NCBI RefSeq assembly: GCF_002904335.1
Contig: NZ_PPHF01000123.1
Span: 1-64,000 of the forward strand
DNA: 64,000 bases
Source: Amycolatopsis sp. CA-126428
Lineage (GTDB): Bacteria; Actinomycetota; Actinomycetes; Mycobacteriales; Pseudonocardiaceae
Direction: 5' to 3'
Shown here: positions 1-8,586 of the stretch, piece after piece
How positions within the stretch are numbered: the stretch's first letter is position 1
Layout of the letters: each line of letters begins with the position of its first letter
The notes under the pieces: generated by a model
Told to the model about the DNA's origin: nothing
What the model saw: the letters and a program-made list of their open reading frames with translations, nothing else
Database searches by the model: none
Translations under genes and position numbers: made by a program

Positions 1-196
1 AGGCCTTCACCTGTCTGCACGACAGGCCGTCACCGGTCACCTCAACTCGGGACAACGTCCCTGAACATCACATCTAGCGCCACTCGTCCGAGTGAATCCG
101 GCGGCGATCTCCCCGATCGCCGCCGGAATCGTCGTACCCACCCGGTAGAACTGACCCCGCGATCGAACAAAGGTTCGACGGAGGGGGTAATGCGGT

Positions 197-589
197 GTGG
201 ACGCGGTGCTGTTTGGGCTGCTGGCCGAAGGGGTACAAAAATACCTGCGAGGAGTCCTGGGGTCGACGGTTCCGGATCGGGGTCGGGAACCTTCGGGGGC
301 TTCGGGAACTTCTTCGCGTGCGGGAGCGGAGGCGTGCCGGCTGGCCGCCGCCTGGCGAGCGCTGCTCAGGCAGCACGAGCTCGGCGCGGACGGGCGCTGT
401 GTCACCTGCGGCCGGGGACGCCGCTGGACGACCAGAGCCCGGAGTGCCGCGCGTGTCCGCTCCGCGGGGGGCGCGGGGGGAGCCGTGCCCTGGGGCTGGC
501 TGCCGGTCCGGCGGCCGGCGGAGCTGTGCTCGGTGTGGCAGGTCGCGGTGGCCTACTTCATCCGCCGGTTACCGGGCGGGCAGCGGTAG
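197..589 (+). CDS. Small hypothetical protein with CxxC motif
   Basis: Predicted 130-residue protein of unknown function. The GTG start at 197 lies 9 nt behind a GGAGGGGG run (180-187), which favours it over the out-of-frame ATG at 190. The body has a Trp/Leu-rich stretch (WRALLRQHEL), a CVTC pair, and a C-terminal segment with a further Cys (CSVWQVAVAYFIRR). The W..LL..H - CxxC - C.VW pattern resembles small uncharacterised actinobacterial proteins, possibly metal-binding; that is a resemblance from memory, not a family assignment. No signal peptide or clear membrane helix is seen. It stands alone ahead of a convergent peptidase gene. Confidence 0.6.
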   Translation: MDAVLFGLLAEGVQKYLRGVLGSTVPDRGREPSGASGTSSRAGAEACRLAAAWRALLRQHELGADGRCVTCGRGRRWTTRARSAARVRSAGGAGGAVPWGWLPVRRPAELCSVWQVAVAYFIRRLPGGQR

Positions 590-1022
590 GCGGTTGCGGG
601 CGCTGAGGCGCCTGTGGGCGACCTGGAGCGGATCTTCCGTGGCTGCGGACGCCGACGGGGATTCGCGGCGGCCTGGGGCGTTTCCGCTGCCGGGTGAGAT
701 CGACCTGGACGGGCTGCGTCCGAACAGCGTCTGCGCGGTCGGCTCCGGGACTTCGCCGGAACCGCTCGATGGCGTCCGGCGGCCGTGGGCGGGGAGCGAA
801 GACTCACCCGATATGAGTGTTTGTGGTTGGCCCGGAGCGGCCAACCTTGATCTTGTGACCGGTTTCAGCGTACGAGCGGCTCAGCGGAGCGCGTGTTCTC
901 AGCGCTCTTCGCCGGTTGCCGCTGCCCACGGTGGCCCGGCCGGAGCGGGTAGTCGCTCTACGGCCGGGTTTCCGCTGTCGTACGCGCTGGTGGTGCCTGC
1001 TCCCGCGCGGGGAGCGAACGGA
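590..1022. other. Intergenic stretch with no supportable gene
   Basis: About 430 bp between the small hypothetical gene and the stop of the convergent M23 peptidase. Open frames here have poor composition, no ribosome binding site and no recognisable motif. No strong hairpin terminator or promoter was recognised. Confidence 0.5.
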
Positions 1023-1850
1023 TCAGAGAACGATGCCGCGCGCGGCCAGCCAGGGCCGGGGGTCGATCTTCTTGGTGCCGTTCTGCCACACCTCGAAGTG
1101 CAGGTGCGGGCCGGTGCTCTGGCCGCGGTTGCCGATCTCGGCGATCTGCTGGCCGCACTTGACCTTCTGGCCCTCCTTGACGGAGAAGCTGTTCATGTGG
1201 CCGTAGACCTGGATCGTGCCGTCGTCGAGCTGGACGCGCACCCAGAGGCCGAAGCCGCTGGCGGGGCCGGCCTCGATCACGGTGCCGTCGGAGGCGGCGT
1301 AGATCGGGGTGCCGATGGCGTTGGCGATGTCGATGCCGAGGTGGCTCGTGCCCCAGCGGGCACCGAAGCCCGAGGTGAAGGTGCCGTGCGCGGGCAGGCA
1401 GGTCTTGGGGCGGGAAGCTTCTTCGGCGGCCTTCTTGGCGGCGTCGGCTTCACGCTGCTCGCGAGCCTGCGTGACAGAAGCGCTGTCAGCGAGCTTCGCG
1501 GCTTCGGCGGAGGCGTCGACGGTGTGGCCGGTGGGCAGGAGTTCCGGAGCGCCCCCGGAGCCCGCACCTCCCGCGGTCAGCGAAGCGCTGGCGTCCTGGC
1601 TGTTGGCCAGCGGCGTGATGGCGGTGTCGGAATCGGTGACTGTCTTGAGGGTCGAGCCCGCAGCAGCAGCGGCGAACGCACCAGCCGCAACAGCGGCAAC
1701 CACGACACGGCCGCGAAGGGCCGAAGAGGGCGGGGCGATGCGGTGCGCACCCCGGACACGAACGACCGCACCTTCCAGTGCGTCCTTCAATGCCGGGGAA
1801 GGAGCTTGGCCGCCGGGGGAGCGGTGTGAAGCCAAGACAGGGCCTTCCAT
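1023..1850 (-). CDS. M23 (LytM-type) metallopeptidase, membrane-anchored or secreted
   Basis: Zinc endopeptidase expected to cut peptidoglycan peptide bridges outside the membrane. With the ATG at 1850 it is 275 residues: a basic cytoplasmic head, a hydrophobic Ala/Val segment at about 47-66 (signal or anchor), an Ala/Glu-rich helical stretch at 112-147, then the peptidase domain at about 155-262. The zinc-binding set is visible as HLGID (H170, D174) and HLH (H249, H251). An open frame continues upstream to 2051, but that extension is Pro/Ser-rich and looks untranslated. Divergent from the large membrane protein at 2279. The exact start is less sure than the family. Confidence 0.9.
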   Translation of the reverse strand: MEGPVLASHRSPGGQAPSPALKDALEGAVVRVRGAHRIAPPSSALRGRVVVAAVAAGAFAAAAAGSTLKTVTDSDTAITPLANSQDASASLTAGGAGSGGAPELLPTGHTVDASAEAAKLADSASVTQAREQREADAAKKAAEEASRPKTCLPAHGTFTSGFGARWGTSHLGIDIANAIGTPIYAASDGTVIEAGPASGFGLWVRVQLDDGTIQVYGHMNSFSVKEGQKVKCGQQIAEIGNRGQSTGPHLHFEVWQNGTKKIDPRPWLAARGIVL

Positions 1851-2278
1851 CGTCGGGGAGCCGGGTCGAGGACTGTGGGCGGGGGAACCCGGTGAGCCAA
1901 CCTCGGGGGTGGTTTGCTCGCGTCCTACTTCGTGACCTGACTGTAATGGGGACCCCGGGACAGTAACGAAGGGGTACCGCTGTCGGCAAGGCGTGCCCCC
2001 GCTGTCGGCCGATCGGGTGGAACCGGCACCCCGCTCACCTGTGTAAATCACCCAAAGTTAGAGGGGGTTTACGGCGTTCGGTGTGACTTGCCTTACAGGC
2101 TTGACGGGTGGTGAAGGTCCACCGAAAGGCCCAACGGGGCCTTCAGGGGTCTCCGAAGGCCCCCTTGGGCCGCCGAAGGCCGGAATAACGAATTGCGGCG
2201 GAGGGTTGAAGCGCATCCGACGACTCGCGCCCCGCCACGGCTCCCGGGCGGCGCGAGCTTGCTAGCGTCGCGGGCAAT
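1851..2278. promoter_or_regulatory. Divergent intergenic region with hairpins
   Basis: About 430 bp between the divergent M23 peptidase and the membrane protein gene. It holds an inverted ACTGT...ACAGT pair flanking a GGGGACCCC core (about 1939-1966). A 9-bp hairpin has GGGGCCTTC at 2136-2144 and GAAGGCCCC at 2155-2163, and CCGAAGGC recurs nearby. Promoters for both genes should lie here, but no consensus -35/-10 pair was convincing. Confidence 0.4.
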
Positions 2279-4768
2279 ATGCCCCCACGCGCAGAGCCCC
2301 CCACCGGAAGCACCCCCGGCCCCCGCCGAGAACCCGAGCCACCAGGTCCGGGCAAGGCGGCCCCGAGCCCACCGGCAGCCGGTCCGGGCCACCCCAAGCC
2401 GGACGCCCCGGGCACGGGCCGGAGTCAACAAGGTTCCGACGCACCGACGCGCCCGGTACCCGCCGCCGGCAGCGCGCCGAGTGCGCCCGGCGTCTCTGGT
2501 GGGTCTGCGAGCGGTTCCACCGGAGCCAGCCGGTCCGGCGAGCCGACGCGCCCTGTGCCTGCGGCCGGTGCGCCCGGAGTTTCGGCTGCATCTGTGGGCG
2601 GTTCCGCCGACCCCGGCCAGCCTGGCCAGTCCGGTAAGCCGACGCGCCCGGTGCCCGCAGCAGGAGGCATGGCCGGTGCGCCCGGAAGCTCCGGTGCGTT
2701 TGCGGCTGGTTCCGCTGGCGCTGACCGGCCTGGCCAGTCCGGTGAGCCGACGCGCCCGGTGCCTGCCGCGGGAGGCGTACCGCACCCCGACCAGCCCGGC
2801 GAGCCAACACGGCCGGTACCCGCTGCGGGGAGCACGCCCGGAGTTTCCGCCGCCCCCGCAGGCGATTCCGCCAAGCCCGCGTCCCCCGGCCGAACTGCCC
2901 GCCCGTCCGGCAACCCGCCGCAGCCAAAGCCGGCAGCCCAGCGCACCGCGCCACAATCCTCAACCAGCAACGACAGAGACCTCTGGGCCGACGACGCGGA
3001 AACCCACCCGTCCACCGCCCTGAAAACCGCCCTGATCCTGGCCGCTCTCGGCGCCGTCTCACTCGCTGCAGCCGCCGTCGTTCCCGTCTCGCCCGCCGCC
3101 GGGCCCGGGTTCATCAGCTGGCCTTGGCTCGCCCTCCTTGCCCTCGCGCCCGCCGTCGCCGCCATCTGGTTCGCCGCCGTCGGGAAACCCGGCCTCGGCG
3201 GTGGCCTCGTCCTCGGCCTGGCCGCCCTCGCTCCCGGGCGGCTGGTCCTCGACCTGCAGTTCGCCGCCAACGGTCCGCTCACCATCCGGCCCGAGCTCTA
3301 CCTGCCCGACCGGTTCCTCGGCAGCTCCGCCGTCGGTGGCGGGTTCTGGTTGCTCGTCGCCGGGCACGTCTTGACCGCGGCCGCCGGGGTCGTCGCCTGG
3401 CGGGCCCTCCGGAACCACGACGAACCCGAACGACGGCGGTGGCGGCTGCTCGTCCCGCTGCTCGCCGTCGTCGCCGGGGCGGGGCTGCTCACCGCGCCCG
3501 TCCACTCCGACAACGGCTTCCTGCTCGCCCGCGCCGCCTTCGAAGGCCCCTGGCCCGCGCTCGGCGGGTACCTCCTGATCGCCGCCGCCCTGCCGCTGGC
3601 CGCCGTGCTCGCGCTCGCCGCTCCGGCCGAGCACGTCGCGCGGGGTGCTCTCGCCGGGCTGGCCGCCGCCGCCTTCGGGGTGGCCGCGCCGCCCGTTCTC
3701 GCCGGGCTCTTCCGGGATGATCTGCACGTCACCTGGGGACCCGCGCTCGCGCTCGTCGCGACGGCCATCGTCGCCGGCCTCGCGGGCACGCGGCTGACCG
3801 AACGCACCGAAAACGCCGAAACCGACCTCGCCGGCAGCGCCAAGCTCCCCGGCCTCTTCTGGTGGCGGCTCACCACCGGCCTGCTCGGTCTCGCCACCGT
3901 CGTCGCCGCGCTCGTCGGCGCCTTCGCACCGCAGGTCGCCGTCACCGCGCTGAACCCGGGCGCCACCACGCCGGTCAGCGCCGCCGCCGACAGTCCCGCG
4001 CGCTGGTTCCTCCTCGTCGCCGCGCTGGTGCTCGCCGTCCCCGCCGCCGGTGTGCTCGTGCCGAAGACCGCCGCCGTCGCGCGGCCCGTGCTCGGGGTTG
4101 CCTGGGCGGGGATCGTCCTGGCCGGCACGGCCGTCCTCAACACCGCACTGACCGCCACCCAGGCCGGCAACCTCGCCGGCTTCGGGGGCGCGGCCGCCCC
4201 CGTCTTCAGCTACGACCTCGGCGCCGGCGCCGCCTGGACGTTCGCCGCGCTCGTGCTCGCCGCCCTCGCTGCGCTCGCCGCCGTCGGCACCGGTGTCGTC
4301 GAACGCGAAGACGCCGGGGACGACACCGAGCCGGACCACCGGACGCTCACGCCCGCCGCGGCCGGGGCGATCCTGGCCGTCGCCGCGTTCGGGCTGCCCG
4401 TCTTCGCCGTTCCCGGCTACGTCGCCGCCGGCCTCTGGTCCCACCTCGACACGCCGTCGTGGGGCCTGCTGACCGCCGCCGCGGTCGTCGTCGGCGCGGC
4501 CGCGCTCGCGACGCGGTCCCGGCCGAAGCCGGCGGCCGCCCTGCTCGCCGGCGCCGCCCTGCTGACCGCGCTGCACGCCGCGGAGCTGCCGCTCGTCGGC
4601 GGCTCGCTCGGTGGGGCGAGCCCGGCCGCCGGGTTCTGGGTCGCGCTCGCCGCCACGGCCGCGTTGCTCGCCGCCGCCGGCATGTCGGCCGCCGGCAGGT
4701 CCCCAGCCGGGGAACGCCGCACGCCCGCGGAAGGCCGTGAACGCCGCGCGCCCGGAGGACGGCCGTGA
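2279..4768 (+). CDS. Large multi-pass membrane protein with Pro-rich repeat N-terminus
   Basis: 829 residues, function unknown. Residues 1-245 are a low-complexity Pro/Ala/Gly region carrying five copies of TRPVPAAG (near residues 57, 90, 122, 148 and 167), probably cytoplasmic and disordered. From about 250 to 810 it is a run of hydrophobic Ala/Val/Leu helices, at least a dozen, with short charged loops. There is no transporter signature I recognise. The C-terminal 25 residues (ERRTPAEGRERRAPGG) are encoded by the start of the repeat tract that continues to 4925, so this tail looks like a repeat-driven extension. ATG start at 2279. Lies upstream of the B12-like gene and sucCD. Confidence 0.75.
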   Translation: MPPRAEPPTGSTPGPRREPEPPGPGKAAPSPPAAGPGHPKPDAPGTGRSQQGSDAPTRPVPAAGSAPSAPGVSGGSASGSTGASRSGEPTRPVPAAGAPGVSAASVGGSADPGQPGQSGKPTRPVPAAGGMAGAPGSSGAFAAGSAGADRPGQSGEPTRPVPAAGGVPHPDQPGEPTRPVPAAGSTPGVSAAPAGDSAKPASPGRTARPSGNPPQPKPAAQRTAPQSSTSNDRDLWADDAETHPSTALKTALILAALGAVSLAAAAVVPVSPAAGPGFISWPWLALLALAPAVAAIWFAAVGKPGLGGGLVLGLAALAPGRLVLDLQFAANGPLTIRPELYLPDRFLGSSAVGGGFWLLVAGHVLTAAAGVVAWRALRNHDEPERRRWRLLVPLLAVVAGAGLLTAPVHSDNGFLLARAAFEGPWPALGGYLLIAAALPLAAVLALAAPAEHVARGALAGLAAAAFGVAAPPVLAGLFRDDLHVTWGPALALVATAIVAGLAGTRLTERTENAETDLAGSAKLPGLFWWRLTTGLLGLATVVAALVGAFAPQVAVTALNPGATTPVSAAADSPARWFLLVAALVLAVPAAGVLVPKTAAVARPVLGVAWAGIVLAGTAVLNTALTATQAGNLAGFGGAAAPVFSYDLGAGAAWTFAALVLAALAALAAVGTGVVEREDAGDDTEPDHRTLTPAAAGAILAVAAFGLPVFAVPGYVAAGLWSHLDTPSWGLLTAAAVVVGAAALATRSRPKPAAALLAGAALLTALHAAELPLVGGSLGGASPAAGFWVALAATAALLAAAGMSAAGRSPAGERRTPAEGRERRAPGGRP

Positions 4769-4925
4769 ACGCGGTGCGTCCGGGGAACGCGATGCGCCCT
4801 GGACGCCGCGCGCCCGGGGAACGCGATGCGCCGTGAACGCCGCGCCCGAGGAACGCCCTGAACGCCGCGCATCCGGGGAAGGCCGCGCGCCCGGGGAAGG
4901 CCGTGCACCGTGAACGCCGTGCGTC
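4690..4925 (+). repeat. Degenerate ~18-bp tandem repeat tract
   Basis: About a dozen imperfect units of roughly 18 bp built on GAACGCCGCGCGCCCGGG variants. The tract spans the last codons of the 829-residue membrane protein, the 141-bp gap, and the first codons of the next gene. The membrane protein's stop and the next gene's GTG both lie inside repeat units. Unit length varies, so the tract is degraded or was assembled by slippage. Confidence 0.7.
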
Positions 4926-5242
4926 GTGACCGGCTGCGGGTGCTGCTCGTCGAGTTCACCCGTCCCGACCCGGCCGCCGTCGCGCTGGGCCGCGCTCTGC
5001 GCGACGACGGCGTGGAGGTCGTCCACGCCGGGCCCGTGGCCACCGTCGAACAGATCCTCCGCACCGCCGACCAAGAGGACCCGGACGCGGTCGGCGTGCT
5101 CGGCGCCGCCCCGCCCGGAGACCTCGAGGACGCGCTCGGGGGTGTCCCCGTCTTCACCGCCGAGACCGCCTCGGAAGTGGTGAAACGGCTCGCCGGTGGG
5201 CGGTCTCACACCGGTGAAGCACCGTCTGACCGCGTACGGTGA
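4910..5242 (+). CDS. Orphan B12-binding-domain-like protein
   Basis: 110 residues resembling the C-terminal cobalamin-binding domain of methylmalonyl-CoA mutase: a beta-strand (RLRVLLVEF), a helix (AVALGRALRDDGVEVVHAG), the equivalent of the TPEE..A segment (ATVEQILRTA), and a VGVLGAA strand. The DxHxxG loop that supplies the cobalt-ligating His is absent; PDPAAVALG stands in its place. It therefore probably does not bind cobalamin as a His-on cofactor. GTG start at 4910 inside the repeat tract; a second GTG at 4919 is possible. It sits 118 bp upstream of sucC, which handles succinyl-CoA, the product of methylmalonyl-CoA mutase; any functional link is inference. Confidence 0.65.
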   Translation: MNAVRRDRLRVLLVEFTRPDPAAVALGRALRDDGVEVVHAGPVATVEQILRTADQEDPDAVGVLGAAPPGDLEDALGGVPVFTAETASEVVKRLAGGRSHTGEAPSDRVR

Positions 5243-5360
5243 CCGACTTCACCAGGTGCGGAGTCCCCTGCGTCTGCGCAGGTCGCTAACCTCGACTGGT
5301 CCGACAGCGCGGTCCGGTCGCGGACCACCTGCAGTGGCGTGTCGTCAGGAGACTGGAGTA

Positions 5361-6530
5361 GTGGACCTCTACGAGTACCAGGCGAGGGATCTCTTCGCCG
5401 CCCACGGAGTACCGGTTCTGCCGGGCTCGGTGGCTAGCACCCCCGAAGAAGCCAAGGCCGCCGCGGAGCAGATCGGTAACCAGGTCGTCGTCAAGGCGCA
5501 GGTGAAGGTCGGCGGCCGCGGCAAGGCGGGCGGCGTCAAGCTGGCCCAGACCCCGGACGAGGCGAAGGAGAAGGCGGAAGCCATCCTCGGCCTCGACATC
5601 AAGGGCCACATCACGCGTCGCGTGCTCGTGGCCGAAGCCTCGGACATCGCGTCCGAGTACTACTTCTCCTTCCTGCTGGACCGGTCCAACCGGACCTTCC
5701 TGGCGATGGCGTCCTCCGAGGGCGGCATGGAGATCGAGCAGCTCGCCGTCGAGCGCCCCGAGGCGCTCGCCAAGATCCCGGTCGACTCGATCACCGGTGT
5801 CGACAAGGCGAAGGCGCTCGAGATCCTGAAGGCCGGCAACTTCCCGGCCGACATCATCGACGAAGCCGCCGACGTCGTGGTGAAGCTCTGGGAGACCTTC
5901 GTCTCCGAGGACGCCACCCTGGTCGAGGTCAACCCGCTGGTCCGCGACCCGCAGGACAAGATCATCGCCCTCGACGGCAAGGTCACCCTCGACGAGAACG
6001 CGGACTTCCGCCAGCCGGGCCACGAGGCCCTGGTGGACAAGGACGCGGAGAACCCGCTCGAGGCGAAGGCCAAGGCCAAGAACCTCAACTACGTCAAGCT
6101 CGACGGCCAGGTCGGCATCATCGGCAACGGCGCGGGCCTCGTCATGTCCACTTTGGACGTCGTGGCGTACGCGGGCGAGAAGCACGGCGGCGTGAAGCCG
6201 GCGAACTTCCTCGACATCGGCGGCGGCGCGTCGGCCGAGGTCATGGCGGCCGGGCTGGACGTCATCCTCAACGACTCCGACGTGAAGAGCGTCTTCGTCA
6301 ACGTCTTCGGCGGCATCACCGCCTGCGACGCGGTGGCGAACGGCATCGTCGAGGCCCTGAAGATCCTGGGCGACGAGGCCGCCAAGCCGCTGGTCGTCCG
6401 CCTGGACGGCAACAACGTCGTCGAGGGTCGCCAGATCCTGGCCGACGCGAACCACCCGCTGGTCACCGTGGTGGACACAATGGACAACGCGGCCGACAAG
6501 GCTGCCGAGCTCGCCGCGGCAGGTGCGTGA
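5361..6530 (+). CDS. sucC: Succinyl-CoA synthetase (ADP-forming) beta subunit
   Basis: 389 residues, the usual length. With SucD it interconverts succinyl-CoA and succinate with substrate-level phosphorylation in the TCA cycle (cytoplasm). The N-terminus MDLYEYQARDLFAAHGVPV and the ATP-grasp segment with KAQVKVGGRGKAGGVK are typical. The C-terminal half has FLDIGGGA and the FVNVFGGI strand of the CoA-ligase fold. GTG start at 5361 with GGAG 4 nt upstream; an upstream in-frame extension to 5196 is not family-like. Stop overlaps the region just before sucD, so the two are co-transcribed. Confidence 0.97.
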   Translation: MDLYEYQARDLFAAHGVPVLPGSVASTPEEAKAAAEQIGNQVVVKAQVKVGGRGKAGGVKLAQTPDEAKEKAEAILGLDIKGHITRRVLVAEASDIASEYYFSFLLDRSNRTFLAMASSEGGMEIEQLAVERPEALAKIPVDSITGVDKAKALEILKAGNFPADIIDEAADVVVKLWETFVSEDATLVEVNPLVRDPQDKIIALDGKVTLDENADFRQPGHEALVDKDAENPLEAKAKAKNLNYVKLDGQVGIIGNGAGLVMSTLDVVAYAGEKHGGVKPANFLDIGGGASAEVMAAGLDVILNDSDVKSVFVNVFGGITACDAVANGIVEALKILGDEAAKPLVVRLDGNNVVEGRQILADANHPLVTVVDTMDNAADKAAELAAAGA

Positions 6531-6532
6531 AG

Positions 6533-7423
6533 ATGTCGATCTTCCTGAACGAGAACAGCAAGGTCATCGTGCAGGGGCTCACCGGCTCCGAGGGCATGAA
6601 GCACGCGACCAAGATGCTGAAGTCCGGCACGAACATCGTGGGCGGCGTCAACGCCCGCAAGGCCGGCCAGACCGTCACCGTCGAGGGCAAGGACCTCAAG
6701 GTCTTCGGCACGGTCGAAGAGGCCATCAAGGAGACCGGCGCCGACGTGTCGGTCATCTTCGTGCCGCCGAAGTTCGCGAAGGACGCGGTCGTCGAGGCGA
6801 TCGACGCCGAGATCCCCCTAGCAGTCGTCATCACCGAGGGCATCCCGGTGCACGACTCGGCCTACTTCTGGGCGCACGCGGTCGCCAAGGGGAACACGAC
6901 CCGGATCATCGGGCCGAACTGCCCCGGCGTGATCAGCCCGGGCAAGTCGAACGCCGGCATCATCCCGGCCGACATCTCCGGCCCGGGCCAGATCGGCCTC
7001 GTGTCGAAGTCCGGCACGCTGACCTACCAGATGATGTACGAGCTGCGGGACATCGGTTTCTCCACCGCGGTCGGCATCGGCGGTGACCCGATCATCGGCA
7101 CCACGCACATCGACGCCCTCGAGGCGTTCGAGGCGGACCCCGAGACCAAGGTCATCGTGATGATCGGCGAGATCGGTGGCGACGCCGAAGAGCGCGCCGC
7201 GGCCTACATCAAGGAGAACGTGACGAAGCCGGTCGTCGGTTACGTCGCGGGCTTCACCGCGCCCGAGGGCAAGACCATGGGCCACGCGGGCGCCATCGTC
7301 TCCGGCTCCTCCGGCACGGCGGCCGCGAAGAAGGAGGCCCTCGAGGCCGCCGGCGTCAAGGTCGGCAAGACCCCGAGCGAGACCGCCGTGCTCGCGCGTG
7401 AGCTGTACAACAACCTCGGCTGA
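6533..7423 (+). CDS. sucD: Succinyl-CoA synthetase alpha subunit
   Basis: 296 residues. Carries the CoA-binding Rossmann domain (KVIVQGLTGSEG) and the active-site histidine that is phosphorylated during catalysis, visible in GHAGAIVSG at about H251. The segment GPNCPGVISPGKSNAGI is the usual SucD signature. ATG at 6533 preferred over GTG at 6527, which overlaps the sucC stop. Followed by a strong hairpin terminator at 7447, so sucC-sucD forms a closed unit. Confidence 0.97.
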   Translation: MSIFLNENSKVIVQGLTGSEGMKHATKMLKSGTNIVGGVNARKAGQTVTVEGKDLKVFGTVEEAIKETGADVSVIFVPPKFAKDAVVEAIDAEIPLAVVITEGIPVHDSAYFWAHAVAKGNTTRIIGPNCPGVISPGKSNAGIIPADISGPGQIGLVSKSGTLTYQMMYELRDIGFSTAVGIGGDPIIGTTHIDALEAFEADPETKVIVMIGEIGGDAEERAAAYIKENVTKPVVGYVAGFTAPEGKTMGHAGAIVSGSSGTAAAKKEALEAAGVKVGKTPSETAVLARELYNNLG

Positions 7424-7446
7424 GGTTGACGACGTAACTCCTGGTG

Positions 7447-7475
7447 AGGCCGGGCACCCACAAGGTGCCCGGCCT
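7447..7475 (+). terminator. Rho-independent-type hairpin after sucD
   Basis: Perfect 12-bp stem AGGCCGGGCACC / GGTGCCCGGCCT with a 5-nt loop, followed by TTTCCT. 24 nt beyond the sucD stop. Confidence 0.85.
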
Positions 7476-7629
7476 TTCCTCGTTCCGGCCGGAACCGCGC
7501 GGGAGATTCACACGTCTGGTGGGCTGACGGCCGTGGAGTGCGCTAGCGTTCTGCGCACACAAGCCGCCTCGTCTTCTTCCGGGAGCCCGCGCGCCCGGAG
7601 TGCCGGTCGAACCGACAGGAGTGCATCCG

Positions 7630-8424
7630 ATGACCTTCCCCAGCGGTGGGCCCGGCTACCCCCAGCAGGGTGGCGGCCAGCAGCCCCCCGGACCGCCGTC
7701 CAGCAGCTTCCCATCGCAGCAACAACAGCAGCCGCAGCCGCATTCGCACCAGGCGCCCTCCGGCGGGGCGGGCCTGCCGCAGAACCTGCCGCTGCTGCTC
7801 GCCCTGGTCGTCGCCGGCCTCGGCCTGGTGCAGTACTTCCTCGGCTTCTCCGACAACGGTGAAGTCGGCCTCGGCGGAACGTTCCTGCTCGGCGGTGGCC
7901 TGCTCGCCGCGCTGCACGCGCTGCCCAAGGGCCCGAAGACGCTGCCGTTCGCGGCGCTGTTCAGCGTCCTCGGCGCGCTCGAGGTCCTGGACACCCTCGT
8001 CGGGCTCCAGACTTCGCCCGGCATCGTCACCGTCATCCTGATCCTGGGGATCCTGCAGATGCTGGTCGCGGTCGGCGCGCTGCTGATCGCGCACGACGTC
8101 ATCAAGCCGCCGTCGCCGAAGCCCGCCGCGCCGTCCTACGGCGGCCAGTACGGCCAGCCGGGACAGCCGGGGCAGCAGCAGTTCGGCCAGTCCGGTCAGC
8201 AGTTCGGCCAGCCGGGCCACGGGTCGGGCCCGGTCGCCCCCACCGGCGAGCCGTCGGCGCCGTTCTCGCAGCCGGGCCAGTACGGCTCGCCCAACCCGCC
8301 GTCGACCACGCCGCCGCCGGGGCAGCAGGCCACGACGTACGCCCCGCAGCAGGGCCAGTTCTTCCAGCAGCCGCCGCCGGAGAACCCGGGCACGCCGCCC
8401 GGTGGCTTCGGCAAGTCGAACTGA
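7630..8424 (+). CDS. DUF5336 membrane protein (34-kDa antigen-like)
   Basis: 264 residues. A Gly/Pro/Gln-rich N-terminus (1-48) is followed by four hydrophobic helices between about 50 and 155, then a long Gln/Gly/Pro-rich tail with YGQPGQPGQQQFGQ-type repeats. This matches DUF5336, the family of the mycobacterial 34-kDa antigen Rv0954, which also sits between sucD and the DUF6350/purN/purH genes. Function unknown; an envelope-associated role is inference. ATG at 7630 with CAGGAG 9 nt upstream. Upstream in-frame GTG codons lack a ribosome site. Confidence 0.85.
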   Translation: MTFPSGGPGYPQQGGGQQPPGPPSSSFPSQQQQQPQPHSHQAPSGGAGLPQNLPLLLALVVAGLGLVQYFLGFSDNGEVGLGGTFLLGGGLLAALHALPKGPKTLPFAALFSVLGALEVLDTLVGLQTSPGIVTVILILGILQMLVAVGALLIAHDVIKPPSPKPAAPSYGGQYGQPGQPGQQQFGQSGQQFGQPGHGSGPVAPTGEPSAPFSQPGQYGSPNPPSTTPPPGQQATTYAPQQGQFFQQPPPENPGTPPGGFGKSN

Positions 8425-8426
8425 CG

Positions 8427-8460
8427 CAGCCCCACTTCGAACACAGCCCCACTTCGAACA
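8427..8460 (+). repeat. 17-bp perfect tandem duplication
   Basis: CAGCCCCACTTCGAACA occurs twice head-to-tail (8427-8443 and 8444-8460) between the DUF5336 stop and its terminator. The second copy supplies the first bases of the terminator stem. Confidence 0.9.
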
Positions 8461-8492
8461 CCCGCTGTGACACCCGGTGTCACAGCGGGTGT
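8458..8492 (+). terminator. Strong hairpin terminator
   Basis: Perfect 15-bp stem (ACACCCGCTGTGACA / TGTCACAGCGGGTGT) with a 5-nt loop, followed by TTTTGC. Ends the DUF5336 transcript. Confidence 0.9.
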
Positions 8493-8586
8493 TTTGCGTC
8501 GGGGGAGACCCGACCGGGTGAGCTCCCGCGCCCGGCGGCGGCGTGGCTCACCCGGACGGAGCAGCCCGGATGCCAGGGTGCGGATC

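Noticed and set aside
1851..2060. c-di-AMP (ydaO) riboswitch upstream of the M23 peptidase
   Set aside because: Actinobacterial M23 and Rpf genes often carry one, but the conserved GGUGAAUC and closing AACCCG..AGCUAACC blocks are not found on the minus strand here.
2279..4768. Assignment of the 829-residue protein as a transporter or MviN-type flippase
   Set aside because: Only hydrophobicity supports it; no family signature is visible, so it is left as unknown.
3059..5209. 716-codon minus-strand open frame
   Set aside because: Gly/Glu/Pro-rich shadow antisense to the membrane protein and B12-like genes; no ribosome site or motif.
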